This document shows, piece after piece, positions 10,101 through 21,465 of a DNA stretch of 64,000 bases. The stretch is taken from contig NC_087078.1 in assembly GCF_026151205.1 (NCBI RefSeq), forward strand, positions 19,642,265-19,706,264. Reading direction: 5' to 3'. The notes beneath the pieces are model-generated. The model saw only the letters and a list, made by a program, of their open reading frames with translations. It was not told where the DNA came from and made no database searches. Source of the DNA: Bolinopsis microptera. Its lineage: Eukaryota > Ctenophora > Tentaculata > Lobata > Bolinopsidae. Numbering within the stretch: the first letter of the stretch is position 1; each line of letters begins with the position of its first letter. The position numbers and the translations under genes were made by a program.

Positions 10101-11167
10101 TTTACTCGTATTACAGCTTAAGTGGTACCATAACAGGCCCTGAATACCTGGCTGAAAGGTTGAGTGGTGTGTTTGTGATAATACAAGGGTGTAAATTACA
10201 ACATCGCTCAGTTGCGGTGCCGTGTCAATACTATGAGATATTCAACAATCAACAAGTGAAAGAGATTCTTCCCAATCAGATCCTACGTGATCTGATTGGG
10301 AACTTGTTAATGTGTGGGAACTGGATCCAAGGGGACACAACTGTCGGTAGGCCCATAATGACTATACTAAGTCTACTTCATAGTGTACTCAATAAATGTG
10401 ATTATTTGTAGCTCTAAGTGTTGAATGAATCGCCGTAGATTAGTTCTCAATATAATACAGAATTAAGGTACCGGTAAGATCTGGCCATTCCTGATGAATT
10501 GTTTTATAAAATCCCCCAATTATAAACTATTTGTAAAAATCTGTCATCATGGATTAACCCACCCCCAATTTGCTAAACCCCTTAAATTAAACTTGCAAAA
10601 CCTGAAAAATTTACACTATCCAGAAAATGCGCAAATTCTTTAAAGTCTTTGATCATTCTGAAATGACTAATAAAAGCAAATCTAGTCATGGGGAGAGTTA
10701 AAAATTGAAACATATTAAACTGTATCTTAACAGTTTTATGTCTAAAGAGTAAGAATGTTTCACAAATTATGATTTAACCGGTTCATTCTTCGAAAACACC
10801 TCCACAATGCGCGATCGTACGTTTCTCGGAAGGTGGTGATAAATTATCGTTACTTTCAGTTGTTACCTCGTTTGATTAAAGAAGTCTTTGCATCTTAATT
10901 TGATGACTGTTTCAAACGCATCATATTATACAATATACATAGTCATATATGTTTATATATTTGAGAATTGATGTCATTGCACTGGAAAGTAATGATTAGT
11001 AGCTTCTGGAGACCACCACTCAGATATTTAAAAGTTAGATGAGTTAGATTTGCTCGAACAGCATGATTTAGTGAAAAAAGAAACTGAAATAGTTAAAATT
11101 CTTGTACTTACCATCCTTTTCGGTATAAGTTGCTTCTGTCTCAATTTTCAAGTTCAATTTCGAGAAC
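1117..11167 (-). CDS. Multi-exon gene, unrecognised probably extracellular Cys-containing protein (5' end not found)
   Basis: Seven minus-strand exons chain with matching phase: 11112-11167, 9432-9512, 8742-8917, 3886-3934, 2875-2978, 1454-1577 and 1117-1184 (stop). Each inner boundary has an AG acceptor and a GT donor, mostly GTAAG. The joined frame reads on to a TGA. Visible motifs include LTIFCARPGEVFVN, RIFWWLNHGYKETEMG, ITFIDEDYQIPTICRKG, HIYCQPGCDRAVEY and TCKNGFVRANADLMSAEIVC. The spaced cysteines and a Cys...Trp-Trp...Cys arrangement resemble secreted or ectodomain proteins. The Cys-Trp spacing is too long for a canonical Ig fold, so I assign no family. No signal peptide is visible because the first exon is missing; a 27-nt microexon at 11401-11427 is phase-compatible. 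The 4.8-kb intron between 8742 and 3934 carries three mobile elements. Confidence 0.55.
1454..1577 (-). CDS. Exon, Cys-containing gene
   Basis: Acceptor TATTGCAG and donor GTAAGTCT flank 124 nt, open in phase 0 with three cysteines (TCKNGFVRANADLMSAEIVC and MTCL). It looks like part of a small disulfide-bonded ectodomain module. Confidence 0.55.
2875..2978 (-). CDS. Exon, Cys-containing gene
   Basis: Acceptor TTAATTACAG and donor GTAAAG flank 104 nt. Only one frame is open, reading GCDRAVEYSHKVNYPEG and then LTVERNSPPVLFSITE. It starts after one base supplied by the previous exon and ends in phase 0, which fits both neighbours. Confidence 0.6.
3128..3299. repeat. 10-bp minisatellite TAGCGTCATA
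   Basis: About 17 head-to-tail copies of TAGCGTCATA/TAGCGTCATC lie in an intron of the Cys-containing gene. The array is followed at 3326-3402 by copies in inverted orientation. Confidence 0.9.
3326..3402. repeat. Inverted copies of the 10-bp minisatellite
   Basis: About eight copies read ACGCTAAATG or ACGCTAGATG, the reverse complement of the array just upstream. The two blocks could pair as a long imperfect hairpin. Scattered related fragments (TAGCGCCATC, CGACATCTAT) continue to about 3600. Confidence 0.8.
3886..3934 (-). CDS. Short exon, Cys-containing gene
   Basis: A 49-nt exon between acceptor TTTTTTTCAG and donor GTAAGTAA reads YQSSKMLKGYRHIYCQ in phase 0 and ends one base into the next codon, as the 2875-2978 exon requires. 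Confidence 0.5.
4035..4397. mobile_element. 363-bp MITE with GGC-rich terminal inverted repeats
   Basis: The element begins TCAGACGTGGGCGCCGCCG and ends with its exact reverse complement. Both sides carry the 6-bp direct repeat TATCAA (4029-4034 and 4398-4403), the expected target duplication. Blocks of CGGCGG lie near both ends and there is no coding frame, so this is a non-autonomous DNA transposon. The superfamily is not assigned. Confidence 0.85.
4500..4685. repeat. Degenerate short tandem repeat TACCCTATTTGTC
   Basis: Seven or more imperfect copies of ATACCCTATTTGTCxTTT follow one another at irregular spacing of about 20-30 bases. Confidence 0.75.
4866..5395. mobile_element. Helitron-like non-autonomous element, copy 1
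   Basis: The 5' part (CTATACTAATA, then TGTGTGTTCGTTCG and CGTGTAATTTCC) and the 3' hairpin CCCGGCCGTAGGCACGGG followed by TTACACTA match the general look of Helitron/HINE relics. A second copy lies at about 39465-39855 with the same two landmarks. Exact ends are estimated. Confidence 0.5.
5396..7005. other. Intronic sequence without recognised features
   Basis: AT-rich sequence inside the large intron of the Cys-containing gene. A minus-strand frame near 5990-6090 (PCCKFHDLYSALDAYCQWEA) has a possible donor but no clear acceptor, so I do not call it. Confidence 0.35.
7006..7036. repeat. GGATACAA tandem repeat
   Basis: Four copies of a 9-bp unit, AGGATACAA, lie at the 3' side of the decayed retroelement. 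Confidence 0.75.
7168..7782 (-). pseudogene. Retroelement C-terminal region
   Basis: A 204-residue frame contains LTRFRISCHNLYIERGRY, then CTFC, then DEIHVLTDCLLY. The order RFRISxHxLxIExGRY, then C-x2-C, then H-x4-C, is typical of the C-terminal tails of retroelement reverse-transcriptase polyproteins. It is intact over this stretch but joined only through frameshifts to the upstream blocks, so it is probably not functional alone. Confidence 0.6.
8044..8316 (-). pseudogene. GIY-YIG-like nuclease domain, frameshifted
   Basis: The frame reads GPGCKTCPVLF, then GTLSCKDKHVIYVAQCQLC, then DTYFGKI. This follows the pattern 'CKTC...L.CK.K.VIYVAQC..C...DTYFG.T' of GIY-YIG proteins linked to animal retroelements. 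At about 8115 the frame shifts and the expected continuation appears in another frame as FYIRLNGYPGKFILDD. The domain then ends in stops, so it is a relic. Confidence 0.65.
8450..8680 (-). pseudogene. Upstream retroelement fragment
   Basis: Two overlapping frames read EDLARCGHKSDKLEE and, after a shift, SLVFSVQQSLDNIGLKKL then RLCGDVRIVS. The second resembles the segment that precedes the Cys cluster in the same element class. Stops and shifts show decay. Confidence 0.4.
8742..8917 (-). CDS. Exon with WW motif, Cys-containing gene
   Basis: Acceptor ACAACCAG and donor GTAAGCC flank 176 nt. The frame reads DTRIFWWLNHGYKETEMG, then GVNITFIDEDYQIPTICRKG and SFYPDLFKIG. Phase (two leading bases, phase-0 end) matches exons 9432-9512 and 3886-3934. 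Confidence 0.6.
9432..9512 (-). CDS. Exon with triplicated acceptor, Cys-containing gene
   Basis: The exon follows acceptor AACTGTAG, ends before donor GTTAGTG, and reads YLEGTTLTIFCARPGEVFVN then SVRNIQ. Its acceptor and first 16 bases are repeated upstream in a 55-bp tandem repeat. Only the last acceptor keeps the frame; the earlier ones meet TGA within eight codons. Confidence 0.6.
9498..9665. repeat. 55-bp tandem repeat, three copies, spanning a splice acceptor
   Basis: Copies begin TTCCCTCCAGGTAACCTACA at 9498, 9553 and 9608, with a remnant at 9661. On the minus strand each copy carries the acceptor and 5' end of the 9432-9512 exon. Confidence 0.9.
9867..9988. repeat. GGGTAGTAGT minisatellite
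   Basis: About eleven copies of the 10-mer GGGTAGTAGT with minor variants at the right end. It lies in the intron between exons 9512 and 11112 of the minus-strand gene. Confidence 0.9.
10120..10411 (+). CDS. Possible terminal exon, unrecognised
   Basis: After acceptor TATTACAG at 10112-10119 a 96-residue frame runs to TAG at 10409-10411 (LSGTITGPEYLAERLSGVFV at the start, SLLHSVLNKCDYL at the end). It lies in an intron of the minus-strand gene. A short inverted repeat (CCCAATCAGATC / GATCTGATTGGG) sits inside it. No upstream exon or family was recognised, so it could be chance. Confidence 0.25.
10412..11111. other. Intronic, nothing recognised
   Basis: AT-rich sequence between the plus-strand candidate exon and exon 11112-11167; no motif or repeat stands out. 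Confidence 0.35.
11112..11167 (-). CDS. Exon, Cys-containing gene
   Basis: A 56-nt exon between acceptor ATTTCAG and donor GTAAGTACAAG reads FSKLNLKIETEATYTEKD and donates one base to a Gly codon completed by exon 9432-9512. Confidence 0.5.
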
Positions 11168-11400
11168 CTGAAATGAAGAAAAGTTGCATCATTACAAAGT
11201 TTGATAGAAACAAATATATTGACCTTTAGTTTAATGCGATTTGTTTGGTGTGATTCAATGAATGTCTAGTCTTACAATAACTTACATGCTTTTAGTGGTG
11301 AATAATTTATTAAGTTCACAGTCATCGTCTCCACAAGACACCAGTCCAATAAGCAGGCAAATAGTAGTAACTACTAGTGACTGTAGTAGTGGGTACTCAC

Positions 11401-11427
11401 GCCACATGTTCTGTCAAAGTTGTCAAA
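11401..11427 (-). CDS. Possible 27-nt microexon
   Basis: A TAG acceptor and a GTGAGTAC donor bracket 27 nt whose phase fits exon 11112-11167 (LTTLTEHV). Such short exons arise by chance, so this is tentative. Confidence 0.2.
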
Positions 11428-12661
11428 CTATGTAAAATGTTAACACATTAATACCGGGTAAACTCATCAATCCTCACCGGTTTAAAGAATTCAAAATTAT
11501 ATGCAGGGTTTTATGCAAAAATAATTTTGGGATTTTAAATGGCCATCATTTCTGAGACTCAGCCAAATGGAATAAATCAATCCATTTTCGCATGTTTACC
11601 TAGGTTATGAACAATAGTTGACAAGATATAAAGACTGCGTCAGAAAATGTTGTCCACGCTGAAAGTGCATTTTCAAATGAGTTAACCTTGCGAATTATCT
11701 GATAGCAGACACATATTCACATGATTCACAGCGATATGAGAATGTTGCAGTGAACACTGTTATTTTTTATGTCATCCTAAGTTTTGAAAATTTGTCTCCT
11801 TAATCATGAAAGTATCTTGAAATGAGTAATGACACAGCTTGTCTCTGAGACCCTGTCTCTAAGACCCTGTCTCTAAGTCTAACATCACGTCTTATTAGGT
11901 GCCTCGAGCCACAGTAAATTTATATAGTTACTTGAGGAACCATGAAATTTCCGGATGTAGAATGTAAGAATGCACTGGTGAGGGTAGAAAAACTTATACT
12001 TTAGGTAAATTTCTGGTTAAAATTTGTACCCTATTGTCAAAATGCATGCCAAGCTTTAAATATTAGCTAGATATTTCGCAAGTTTTCTGATGTCTCACCA
12101 GATAGTTTTTAATTAAGCTTAGTAGATCTAGACTACGAGCGTCATGTCAACTGAAAATGATATTGTCTTTTTGTTTCTTCAAAACATGTGTTATCGGTAA
12201 AATGTATATTGCTGCGCTCGTCGCAAGTTATAATTATATCTGGTCCAGCATGCACCTTGGTTTCTATATGGTGAACCGTCTCGGGACTCTTATATTTGGA
12301 ACCGGGAGTAATGTAGTGATCTAATCCTCTCTAAGTCTATACAGCCTCTAAATACCGATCCTATTATAAAAGCTCCATTTTAAAGAAATCATCACGGAAA
12401 CATTAATTGTGCTAGTTTGGCAGTTACCCAGCACAATATACGGTAGATTGCTCTCGGCTCCGAATCTCAGGTACCACAAACTAGGAATCGTCCATGTTTC
12501 AAGTTTTGAACCAGCAAACTAACTTAATGGAGCTGGGCGCGTTGCGTTATTATAGTCTGGTAACGTTGCAACCTGCTCCCCAAACCTCCCACTTAGCTCG
12601 ATATCCTGTACAAAAAACTCGACGTCGATTGGCTGAAATGATACAGGTTACCTGGTCCATC
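11428..12661. other. No gene seen
   Basis: AT-rich sequence with a small repeat of ACCCTGTCTCTAAG near 11843-11875. The upstream exons of the minus-strand gene, if present here, were not recognised. Confidence 0.35.
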
Positions 12662-14189
<1,528 letters not shown>

Positions 14190-14478
14190 CAGTGGCGTAA
14201 CGTTGCCTGTTGGCGCCCCCTGCCGAAAAAAGCGCCCCCCCTGCTGGCGCCCCCTCCCCTTTTGGTGCCCCTCCCTAAAATTGAACAAATTAGGTGATTT
14301 TAAAGAATACGCCGGTAAAATCTCTAAAAAAGTGTGTATCTAGAGCAAAACGCGCAGTTTTGCTAGTACTTTAGTTAAGTTTTCTAAATTGTCCCACATT
14401 CAAACGACGATTTGGCGCCCCCCTAAGACGGCGCCCCCCTGCACAGCGGGGTCAGCAGGGCCTTTCGTTACGCCACTG
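14190..14478. mobile_element. hAT-type MITE, 289 bp
   Basis: The element starts CAGTGGCGTAACG and ends CGTTACGCCACTG, perfect terminal inverted repeats of a kind common in hAT MITEs. It is flanked by the exact 8-bp duplication CACTACAT (14182-14189 and 14479-14486). The inside is C-rich (GGCGCCCCC) and non-coding. Confidence 0.92.
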
Positions 14479-14528
14479 CACTACATGAAGAATTCATTGT
14501 AACATTGTTTGAAAAGCATTAATATAAA

Positions 14529-14854
14529 TTTGACCAAAACCCATAATCATGGGTAGAGTGAACCGCTGCCAGTGTCTCTCTTTTCCAAACAAAAGAAAAT
14601 GATATTAATTTGAGGAACCGTCCGCAAATGCAAATTGATACCGAGAATGAAATCGGTCGCTCGCTTTTCCCATTCAATAAGCTTTATTACAATACGTAAG
14701 CCGTGAATGAATGGGAAAGCGAGCGACCGATTTCATTCTCGGTATCAATTTGCATTTGCGGACGGTTCCTCAAATTAATATCATTTCTTTTGTTTGGAAA
14801 AGAGAGACACTGGCAGCGGTTCACTCTACCCATGATTATGGGTTTTGGTCAAAT
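14529..14854. mobile_element. Foldback repeat, copy A
   Basis: Two near-perfect arms of about 145 bp (TTGACCAAAACCCATAATC ... GGTCGCTCGCTTTTCCCATT) face each other across about 30 bp. Further copies lie at 26814-27335 and 36866-37205, and half a copy at 38428-38525. Confidence 0.9.
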
Positions 14855-16325
14855 ATCATCTCTTTTTGATTATAATGTCAGGATAATTTACACAGTCGAA
14901 ACTTAATAAGGAGGTAATTTCAACGATTTCGGAATTTAACCTTTGAAAACATTTCCTTGTGTTTAGGTAGGCATATCTGTCAATAACAGACTGAATATAG
15001 CACTTTTTACTCATTCAAGTTGGCATTAAAATTCATATATAATGCCATTTTAATATCGTGGGAAAGCAGAATATATTCGAAATCACGAATGAGCAAAATT
15101 CTCACCTTTCGCACGTGCAAACTTTGAGCGGACGTTGCGTGCGCATAAAATATTGAATCACCATAAATTTTTGCATAGTGTTATTTAATATATAGTTTGA
15201 TAAGCATGAAAAGTTTCAGAAGATTTCAAAAGAACTTGGATCACAAGGGGACTCCAAAGTTGATAAAATCGTGAAAATCAAATTTTTAGTGATTTTAGCT
15301 ATTTTAAATCAATTTGGGCGTGTCCCCACGTGTGCAACTTTTCGATTTTCAACTTTTAAAACTAGCCTATAACACAATTTAGACCTTTAGGAAGCAAAAT
15401 TGAGCTCCACAACCCAAGGGATGGCCCAACACCAGAGAATACTAATTCACAACTTTTGTGTTTTTATAAAATTATTCTTCAAAAAAGCACAAACTTCAAT
15501 AGCGAATATCTTTATGAAGGAGCAAGGTAGGAAAACTTTCCGGTAGATTTTCAGAATGCTTGAACAATTATCTAAGGTGAAAATGTCCTCAGATTTTGAA
15601 TAAAATTACTCCTTAATGCTTTAAAATCGATTTGAAAAGTTGTTATTTTGTCAAAAATCAAGTTTTAAAAACACTTAAATTGATGACGTCATCAAGTGAT
15701 GATGATGACGATAAATTATTTTTCGATATAATGTAAACTAAAGTATAAACAATTATCTTTAAAACCTGTGGTTCGAAATGACTGTATCTTTTATACTTTT
15801 GAATCTACGGACACTTAAATGTAGGCTACAATTTACTGCAAAAGCGTCTATACATATATACATATATATATACATATATAGCTTCACGACAATCTGTTGT
15901 AAAACAGGGGTTCCAGAAAACCCACTTCCCGATACTCCTGCAACATGAAATTTTTTTTACAGTCGATTTGGACAAGGTCTAGACGCTCTGCAAAGTTTCA
16001 GATCTCTAACTCAATTTTAACATGGTTTTTAAGGCACCTGAATATGGCGATTTTGGGTTTTTTACCTAATTTCGTATAACATGCTGGCGCGTATTTTGCG
16101 CAAATTTCTTAAAAACCTCCACATAACTATTTCTTATTCCTGTCATCATTAACATTGAATTAGAATGTTTTGAACTTAAATATACCTGCTGAACTACTTT
16201 CGATGAGTCTTAATGCCTGGAAAACAATAAAGGGGATATAATAGTATAGGGGGTACATAGTGTTGTGAATATAAGGGCAACGGTTATGCTTGCCAGCATT
16301 GTGATGAAAGAATAAAAATTCCGAA
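14855..16325 (+). mobile_element. Non-coding tail associated with foldback copy A
   Basis: About 1.47 kb aligns along its length with 27336-28916 downstream of foldback copy B. Shared blocks include TTTCGATTTTCAACTTTTAA, TCAGAATGCTTGAACAATTA and AAACAGGGGTTC. It has no protein-like frame. The foldback plus tail look like one repeat unit of about 1.8 kb. Confidence 0.75.
15845..15882. repeat. CATATATA microsatellite
   Basis: A short alternating run of TATACATATATA inside the tail of repeat copy A. Copy B has a shorter version at about 28366. Confidence 0.8.
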
Positions 16326-17176
16326 TTATGCGCACTTCTTAGTTTTTAATTTCCACTTCCAGATCAATTCCCTAATGCTGTATTATGTCAGCCCAAAAAG
16401 GACAGGAAACTTAAAGTTTGATAAACCAATGACAATTTAATATATTTAATTGCAGAAATGTTAATTGTCCTTGAACAACAGCGAAATCTTTAAATTAAGC
16501 CAGCAGCAGAAGTAGACAAAGCAAACAACACTACACTATAACGAACTGTACTTCATAACATAGAGTACACACTTCATGTAGGCGGCAAAGGAGACTTGTC
16601 TGGATATTACACAGTTTTTGAGTTCTCACACTTTGCTAGCACATACCCATTTTAACAAAAATACTGGCACTATGATTTGAAGTCTTAATCAGACCATATC
16701 CAAGTAATATAAGATTCGCTGATATCGGTGATTGGTACATGATACTGATTCGCCAATATGTAAGTACCCTCTTAGTCTTAATTCTTTGTGAATTGGAATA
16801 CGTGCGCTTATGCTATCGATGGTAAGGCTATCAACAACATTAGCACTAGCAGTAATCGGGTAAATTTAGAATTTAGCATATTCTTGAGACATTTTTTAAA
16901 TTAATGAGATAACGGCGCTGTCAAATTTTCAAACAAATATCATTATAAATAATGTTGTTGCGACCTCATCTATTTCGCAGCACAATTATATTATGCGTGT
17001 CTGATCTCGCAGTTTCTGGCAAGATGAAGCTCACTGCTCAAAAGCATGCCGATTGAACTGTGTCAGTGTGTCGTGGATTGCTTTGTTAAATATTCTGTTT
17101 ATCGTGTAATTTCGTCTTTTCTTATGGAGTCCAAATTGAGGCACAATTTCCTGGCACATCAAAAATGAACAAAGAT
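16326..17176. other. No gene seen
   Basis: AT-rich sequence without recognisable exons or repeats. Confidence 0.35.
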
Positions 17177-17494
17177 ATGGACCGGGGGCTGGAAACATAT
17201 AAGTGATATGGACACTGCCGGGGGCTGGACACATATAAGTGATATGGACACTGCCGGGGGCTGGAAACATATAAGTGATATGGACACTGCCGGGGGCTGG
17301 AAACATATAAGTGATATGGACACTGCCGGGGGCTGGAAACATATAAGTGATATGGACACTGCCGGGGGCTGGAAACATATAAGTGATATGGACACTGCCG
17401 GGGGCTGGAAACATATAAGTGATATGGACACTGCCGGGGGCTGGAAACATATAAGTGATATGGACACTGCCGGGGGCTGGACACATATAAGTGA
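17177..17494. repeat. 36-bp minisatellite, eight full copies
   Basis: Units ATGGACACTGCCGGGGGCTG + GAAACATATAAGTGAT start every 36 bp from 17207 to 17459, after a shortened first copy. The first full and last copies have GGACACAT where the inner ones have GGAAACAT. As 36 is a multiple of three, four frames stay open; this is not evidence for coding. Confidence 0.95.
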
Positions 17495-17626
17495 TTCGAA
17501 AGTCTTATTAGAAGGAGCTTTAAAAATCTTAAAACTTGTGTTAATCGTCTTTAACTGATGGGGTATTGGGTAAATCAGTAAACCGGAGCTTGTCTGTTCG
17601 TGCACCCAGTTTCACACGCTTCAACT

Positions 17627-17945
17627 CTGATATTATTGATACTGATATTATTGCTACTGATATTATTGATACTGATATTATCGCTACTGATATTATTGAT
17701 ACTGATATTATTGCTACTGATATTATTGCTACTGATATTATTGATACTGATATTATTGCTACTGATATTATTGATACTGATATTATTGCTACTGATATTA
17801 TTGCTACTGATATTATTGATACTGATATTATCGCTACTGATATTATTAATACTAATATTATTGCTACTGATATTATTGCTACTGATATTATTGATACTGA
17901 TATTATTGCTACTGATATTATTGATACTGATATTATCGCTACTAG
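17627..17945. repeat. 15-bp satellite (TGATATTATTGxTAC), array 1
   Basis: About 21 copies of a 15-mer alternating GATAC and GCTAC endings. The same unit in the same orientation forms arrays 2 and 3 on the other side of the 3.5-kb inverted-repeat element. Confidence 0.95.
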
Positions 17946-19081
17946 TAAGGGGAAAAGTGGCATTCCGTTGGATTTAAATGTTCACAAGGATTTAGCAACG
18001 GAATATGGTAGTTAGAACCCCTACGAACATAATTAGACTTGTCACCAATTTTGTATCTCGACAGAAACACCACTTTTTACCACTTTTTACCACCTTTGTA
18101 CCACCTTTCTGGTTTGCCAAATATCTTTAGTTGTGAACGTCGTAGAAGGCTGGAAATTAACCTAGAATGTTTATCTTAGCAAGGAGTAAAACTTTTATCA
18201 GAAAAATTTTTACATCGGACAATCAGCTAATTGGATAATTACCAATTAGTTAATTACCAAAAAAAGTGAAAAATTTTTATTGGCTCAAAATGATTAAAAT
18301 CGTTTTAAACACGGAGAAATGTAGTTTTTAGAAAAACTTAAAACTTTTTCACTTACAAATTTTTTTCGAGACTTGGAAAAATTTCGAAAATTTGAAAAAA
18401 AAAAATTCCGCCAAAAGTGATCGAATTGCATGAAACGTGGATAAAAATGCTTTGCAGAAAAACTTCGAACCTTTTTAGATTGGGGAATACTAAAATCATC
18501 AATATTTTAAGTTGGAGTTCAGTAAATCTCGGCATATTTTAGTAATTAGGAATAGCTTAGCGGAAAGGGCTGAACCTGAAAAAGCACACAATATTAGAGT
18601 TCATAACTAATTTACAATACAGCTTTATCAAATTCCACATAAAGAAACAGCACCAAAAGGACGTTTAAGATCGAACCAATTTTACCTGCTGTATACTATC
18701 ATTTTATTGATTTCAATGATCAAAACCTCTCTGTACCGTCAATCCTTGCCAATCTATACAGGGTATCTGAATGTACCGGACCTCTTCTTTGCCTTATAAT
18801 AATTAGACCCAGGTTGTGCAAGAAATGCGATTTCTCACAGGGGCTTCTTTTAACTGTGCACCTTTTGTCACTCTCGCAAGAGGCCCGGTATTATAGGGGG
18901 GTATAGGAAGTGTAAATATAACTTCCATCATCCACTGTGGCTTTTTTTGTGTTGTGAATGACATGCCGCTTCGTTTGCTATACAAGATACCTCGAATAAC
19001 CCCCATATGTCATTGCCAGGGTCGGGATAGAGCTGGAGATAGCATTGAGAGGTTGCTAGAAATAGCTAGACTTAGAATAAA
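17946..19081. repeat. Left inverted arm
   Basis: Pairs with 19895-21465. Relative to the right arm it carries about 65 extra bases near 18885-18945 and lacks the 20521-20988 insert. Confidence 0.8.
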
Positions 19082-19612
19082 CTGGTGGTAGCTGGGTGGT
19101 GCTAGCATGGATGGTAGCCAGAACGTAGCTACACGGGGGTTTCATTGGAGTTGGTTATTTTAATGGCCAAAGAGTGCCGGAACTAAAGTTACTTAAGATT
19201 GCAGTTTAGGGGCAGTGCAAACCACGGTGGAGTCAGGGACACAGAGCTACAGTGTAACAGTGCAGGAGTACTGCAAAAGAACAGTGCAAGTGATACAGTC
19301 TGCAACAGTAAAACGCCGAAGAAGGAGATAAGATTGTGGCTGCAGAGGAGGAGAGGAGCAGGAACCTGATTGTGTTTGGGTTGAAAGAAGAGGAGGGAAG
19401 AAGAGTTTCTGCTCTGGTAACTGCATTTTTGGAAGAGGTGGGGTGAGAACTTAATTCCAAGCGACACGGTGGGCTGGAACCAATCAGGTACAGCTATCCG
19501 ACCTATCATGATCACGTCCTGAGCCTTGTACCGCTACAATTGACCCCCCTAACAATTGACCCCCCCGACAATTGACCCCCCATGTAATTACACTGGAGTC
19601 AATTGATGGGTT
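19082..19612. other. Central spacer of the inverted-repeat element
   Basis: Contains three closely spaced ACAATTGACCCCCC-type motifs at 19538-19580, mirrored by GGGGGTCAATTGTCG at 19799-19840, so the telomere-like block has its own short inverted flanks. The minus-strand frame at 19189-19515 shows no motif. Confidence 0.5.
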
Positions 19613-19776
19613 AGGGTCAGGGTCCTGGGTCAGGGTTAGGGTTAGGGTTAGGGTTAGGGTTAGGGTTAGGGTTAGGGTCCTGTTTCAGGGTCAGGGTCAG
19701 GGTCAGGGTCAGGGTCAGGGTCAGGGTCAGGGTCAGGGTCAGAGTCAGGGTCAGGGTCAGGGTCAGGGTCAGGATT
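19613..19776. repeat. Interstitial telomere-like repeat (GGGTTA)n/(GGGTCA)n
   Basis: About eight GGGTTA units are followed by about fifteen GGGTCA units. TTAGGG is the common metazoan telomere repeat; the second block is a uniform one-base variant. The run sits between the inverted arms. Confidence 0.93.
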
Positions 19777-19894
19777 AATTGTATTAAATTATATTTCCGG
19801 GGGTCAATTGTCGGAGGTTAACTGTCGGGGGTCAATTGTCGCCAGGCCCCACCCCTAAGCTTAACAGCCTGTTCATAATATCTGATAGCTAGAC

Positions 19895-21465
19895 CTTTAT
19901 TCTAAGTCTAGTTATTTCTAGCAACCTCTCCAATGCTATCTCCAGCTCTATCCCGACCCTGGCAATGACATATGCGGGTTATTCGAGGTATCTTGCATAG
20001 CAAACGAAGCGGCATGTGCAATGTGCATTCACAACACAAAAAAGCCACGAGAGTGACAAAAGGTGCACAGTTAAAAGAAGCCCCTGTGAGAAATCGCATT
20101 TCTTGCACAACTGGGTCTAATTATTATAAGGCAAAGAAGAGGTCCGGTACATTCAGATACCCTGTATAGATTGGCAAGATTGACGGTACAGAGAGGTTTG
20201 ATCATTGAAATCAATAAAATGATAGTATACAGCAGGTAAAATCGGTTCGATCTTAAACGGTCCTTTTGTGCTGTTTCTTTATGTGGAAATTGATAAAGCT
20301 GTATTGGTAATTAGTTATGAAACTCTAATATTGTGTGGTTAACGTTTTTCAGGTTCAGCCCTTTCCGCTAAGCTATCCTAATTACTAAAATATGCCGAGA
20401 TTTACTGAACTCCAACTTCAAATATTGATGATTTTAGTATTCCCCAATCTAAAAAGGTTCGAAGTTTTTCTGCAAAGCATTTTTATCCACGTTTCATGCA
20501 ATTCGATCACTTTTGGCGGAAATTTTTTTCCCTGCTCTTGCCGAAGGCAAAAAGATCGTAGGGAATAAGTAATCGGGTATGGATATATGAGGTGGCCCGA
20601 CGGTCCTACGTTGACGACAAAAGTCTGCTCCTTCGCAATATAGACCACATCCCTATAATTATGAGTATAGGAAGCGTCTGTTATGCTGCGCGCGACGCTC
20701 AGCATGTGTTAGTTATTGCAGTATCCAACGCGAATTTCAATTGTCAAACGATGCCGTTCAAATTAAATTAGCCCCAAAAGTTTGTGCGCGGCGTATCAAA
20801 TATTCGATTATCCTGCACGCGCGCAATGACAAATTACGATGAAAAATTGCAACTTTTTAACAACAAAATTAATCCAATATCTAATTTTTAATTAATCGAT
20901 TAAAATATTCTTTTCGTTTAGTTGCAAATGTTAACGGTTTAAGCAGGGAAATTAATCGTGCGTGGTGTAACACTAACCGCGGCGAAATTCTTGTTTTTCT
21001 TCAAATTTTCGAAATTTTCAAGTCTCGAAAAAAATTGTAAGTGAAAAAGTTTTGAAATTTTCTAAAAACTACATTTCTCCGTGTTTCAAACGATTTTAGT
21101 CATTTTGAGCAATAAAAATTTTTCACTTTTTTTGGTAATTACCTAATTAGTAATTATCCAATAGTGATTGTCGATGTTAAAACTTTTTTGTACAAAAAGT
21201 TTTACTCCTTGATAAGATAAACATTTTAGGTTATTTTCCAGCCTTCACGTCGTTCACAACTAAAGATATTTGGCAAACTAGAAAGGTGGTACCAAAGGTG
21301 GTAAAAAGTGGTAAAAAGTGGTGTTTCTGTCGAGATACAAAATTGGTGACAAGTCTAATTTTTTGTTGCAGGGGGTTTTCTAACTTATTTCCCGGTTTCT
21401 AAATCCTTTTTGAACATTTAAATCCAACGGAAACCCCTTTAAAAACGACCCTTTTCCCCCCTTTC
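19895..21465. repeat. Right inverted arm
   Basis: Reverse complement of 17946-19081, interrupted by a retroposon-like insert at 20521-20988. Confidence 0.8.
20521..20988 (-). mobile_element. Retroposon insert within the right arm
   Basis: About 465 bp absent from the left arm. Read on the minus strand it ends GCCTTCGGCAAGAGCAGGG followed by an A-run. The junctions share a GGCG(G)AAATT-like direct repeat, as expected of a target duplication. Its 3' part matches 63313-63367, which also ends in an A-run, and CCGTCGGGCCAC also occurs next to the LINE piece at 28990. Confidence 0.65.

Larger units (their letters stand above)
17946..21465. mobile_element. 3.5-kb element with kilobase inverted arms, inside a 15-bp satellite
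   Basis: The left arm 17946-19081 and right arm 19895-21465 are diverged inverted copies. Matching blocks include CCGTTGGATTTAAATGTTCA, TTTTGTATCTCGACAGAAAC, CTGCTGTATACTATCATTTT and TAGCATTGAGAGGTTGCTAG, or near versions. The centre holds telomere-like repeats. The outer ends abut the 15-bp satellite in the same orientation on both sides, which fits insertion into the array. No transposase frame is seen, so it is non-autonomous or a foldback element. Confidence 0.75.

Noticed and set aside
17031..17605. Repeat proteins in the 36-bp minisatellite
   Set aside because: The unit length is a multiple of three, so several frames stay open on both strands at once.
18550..18620. tRNA-like gene or tRNA-derived SINE head
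   Set aside because: TAGCTTAGCGG resembles an A box, but the expected B box is poor and no acceptor stem forms; it is part of the inverted arms.
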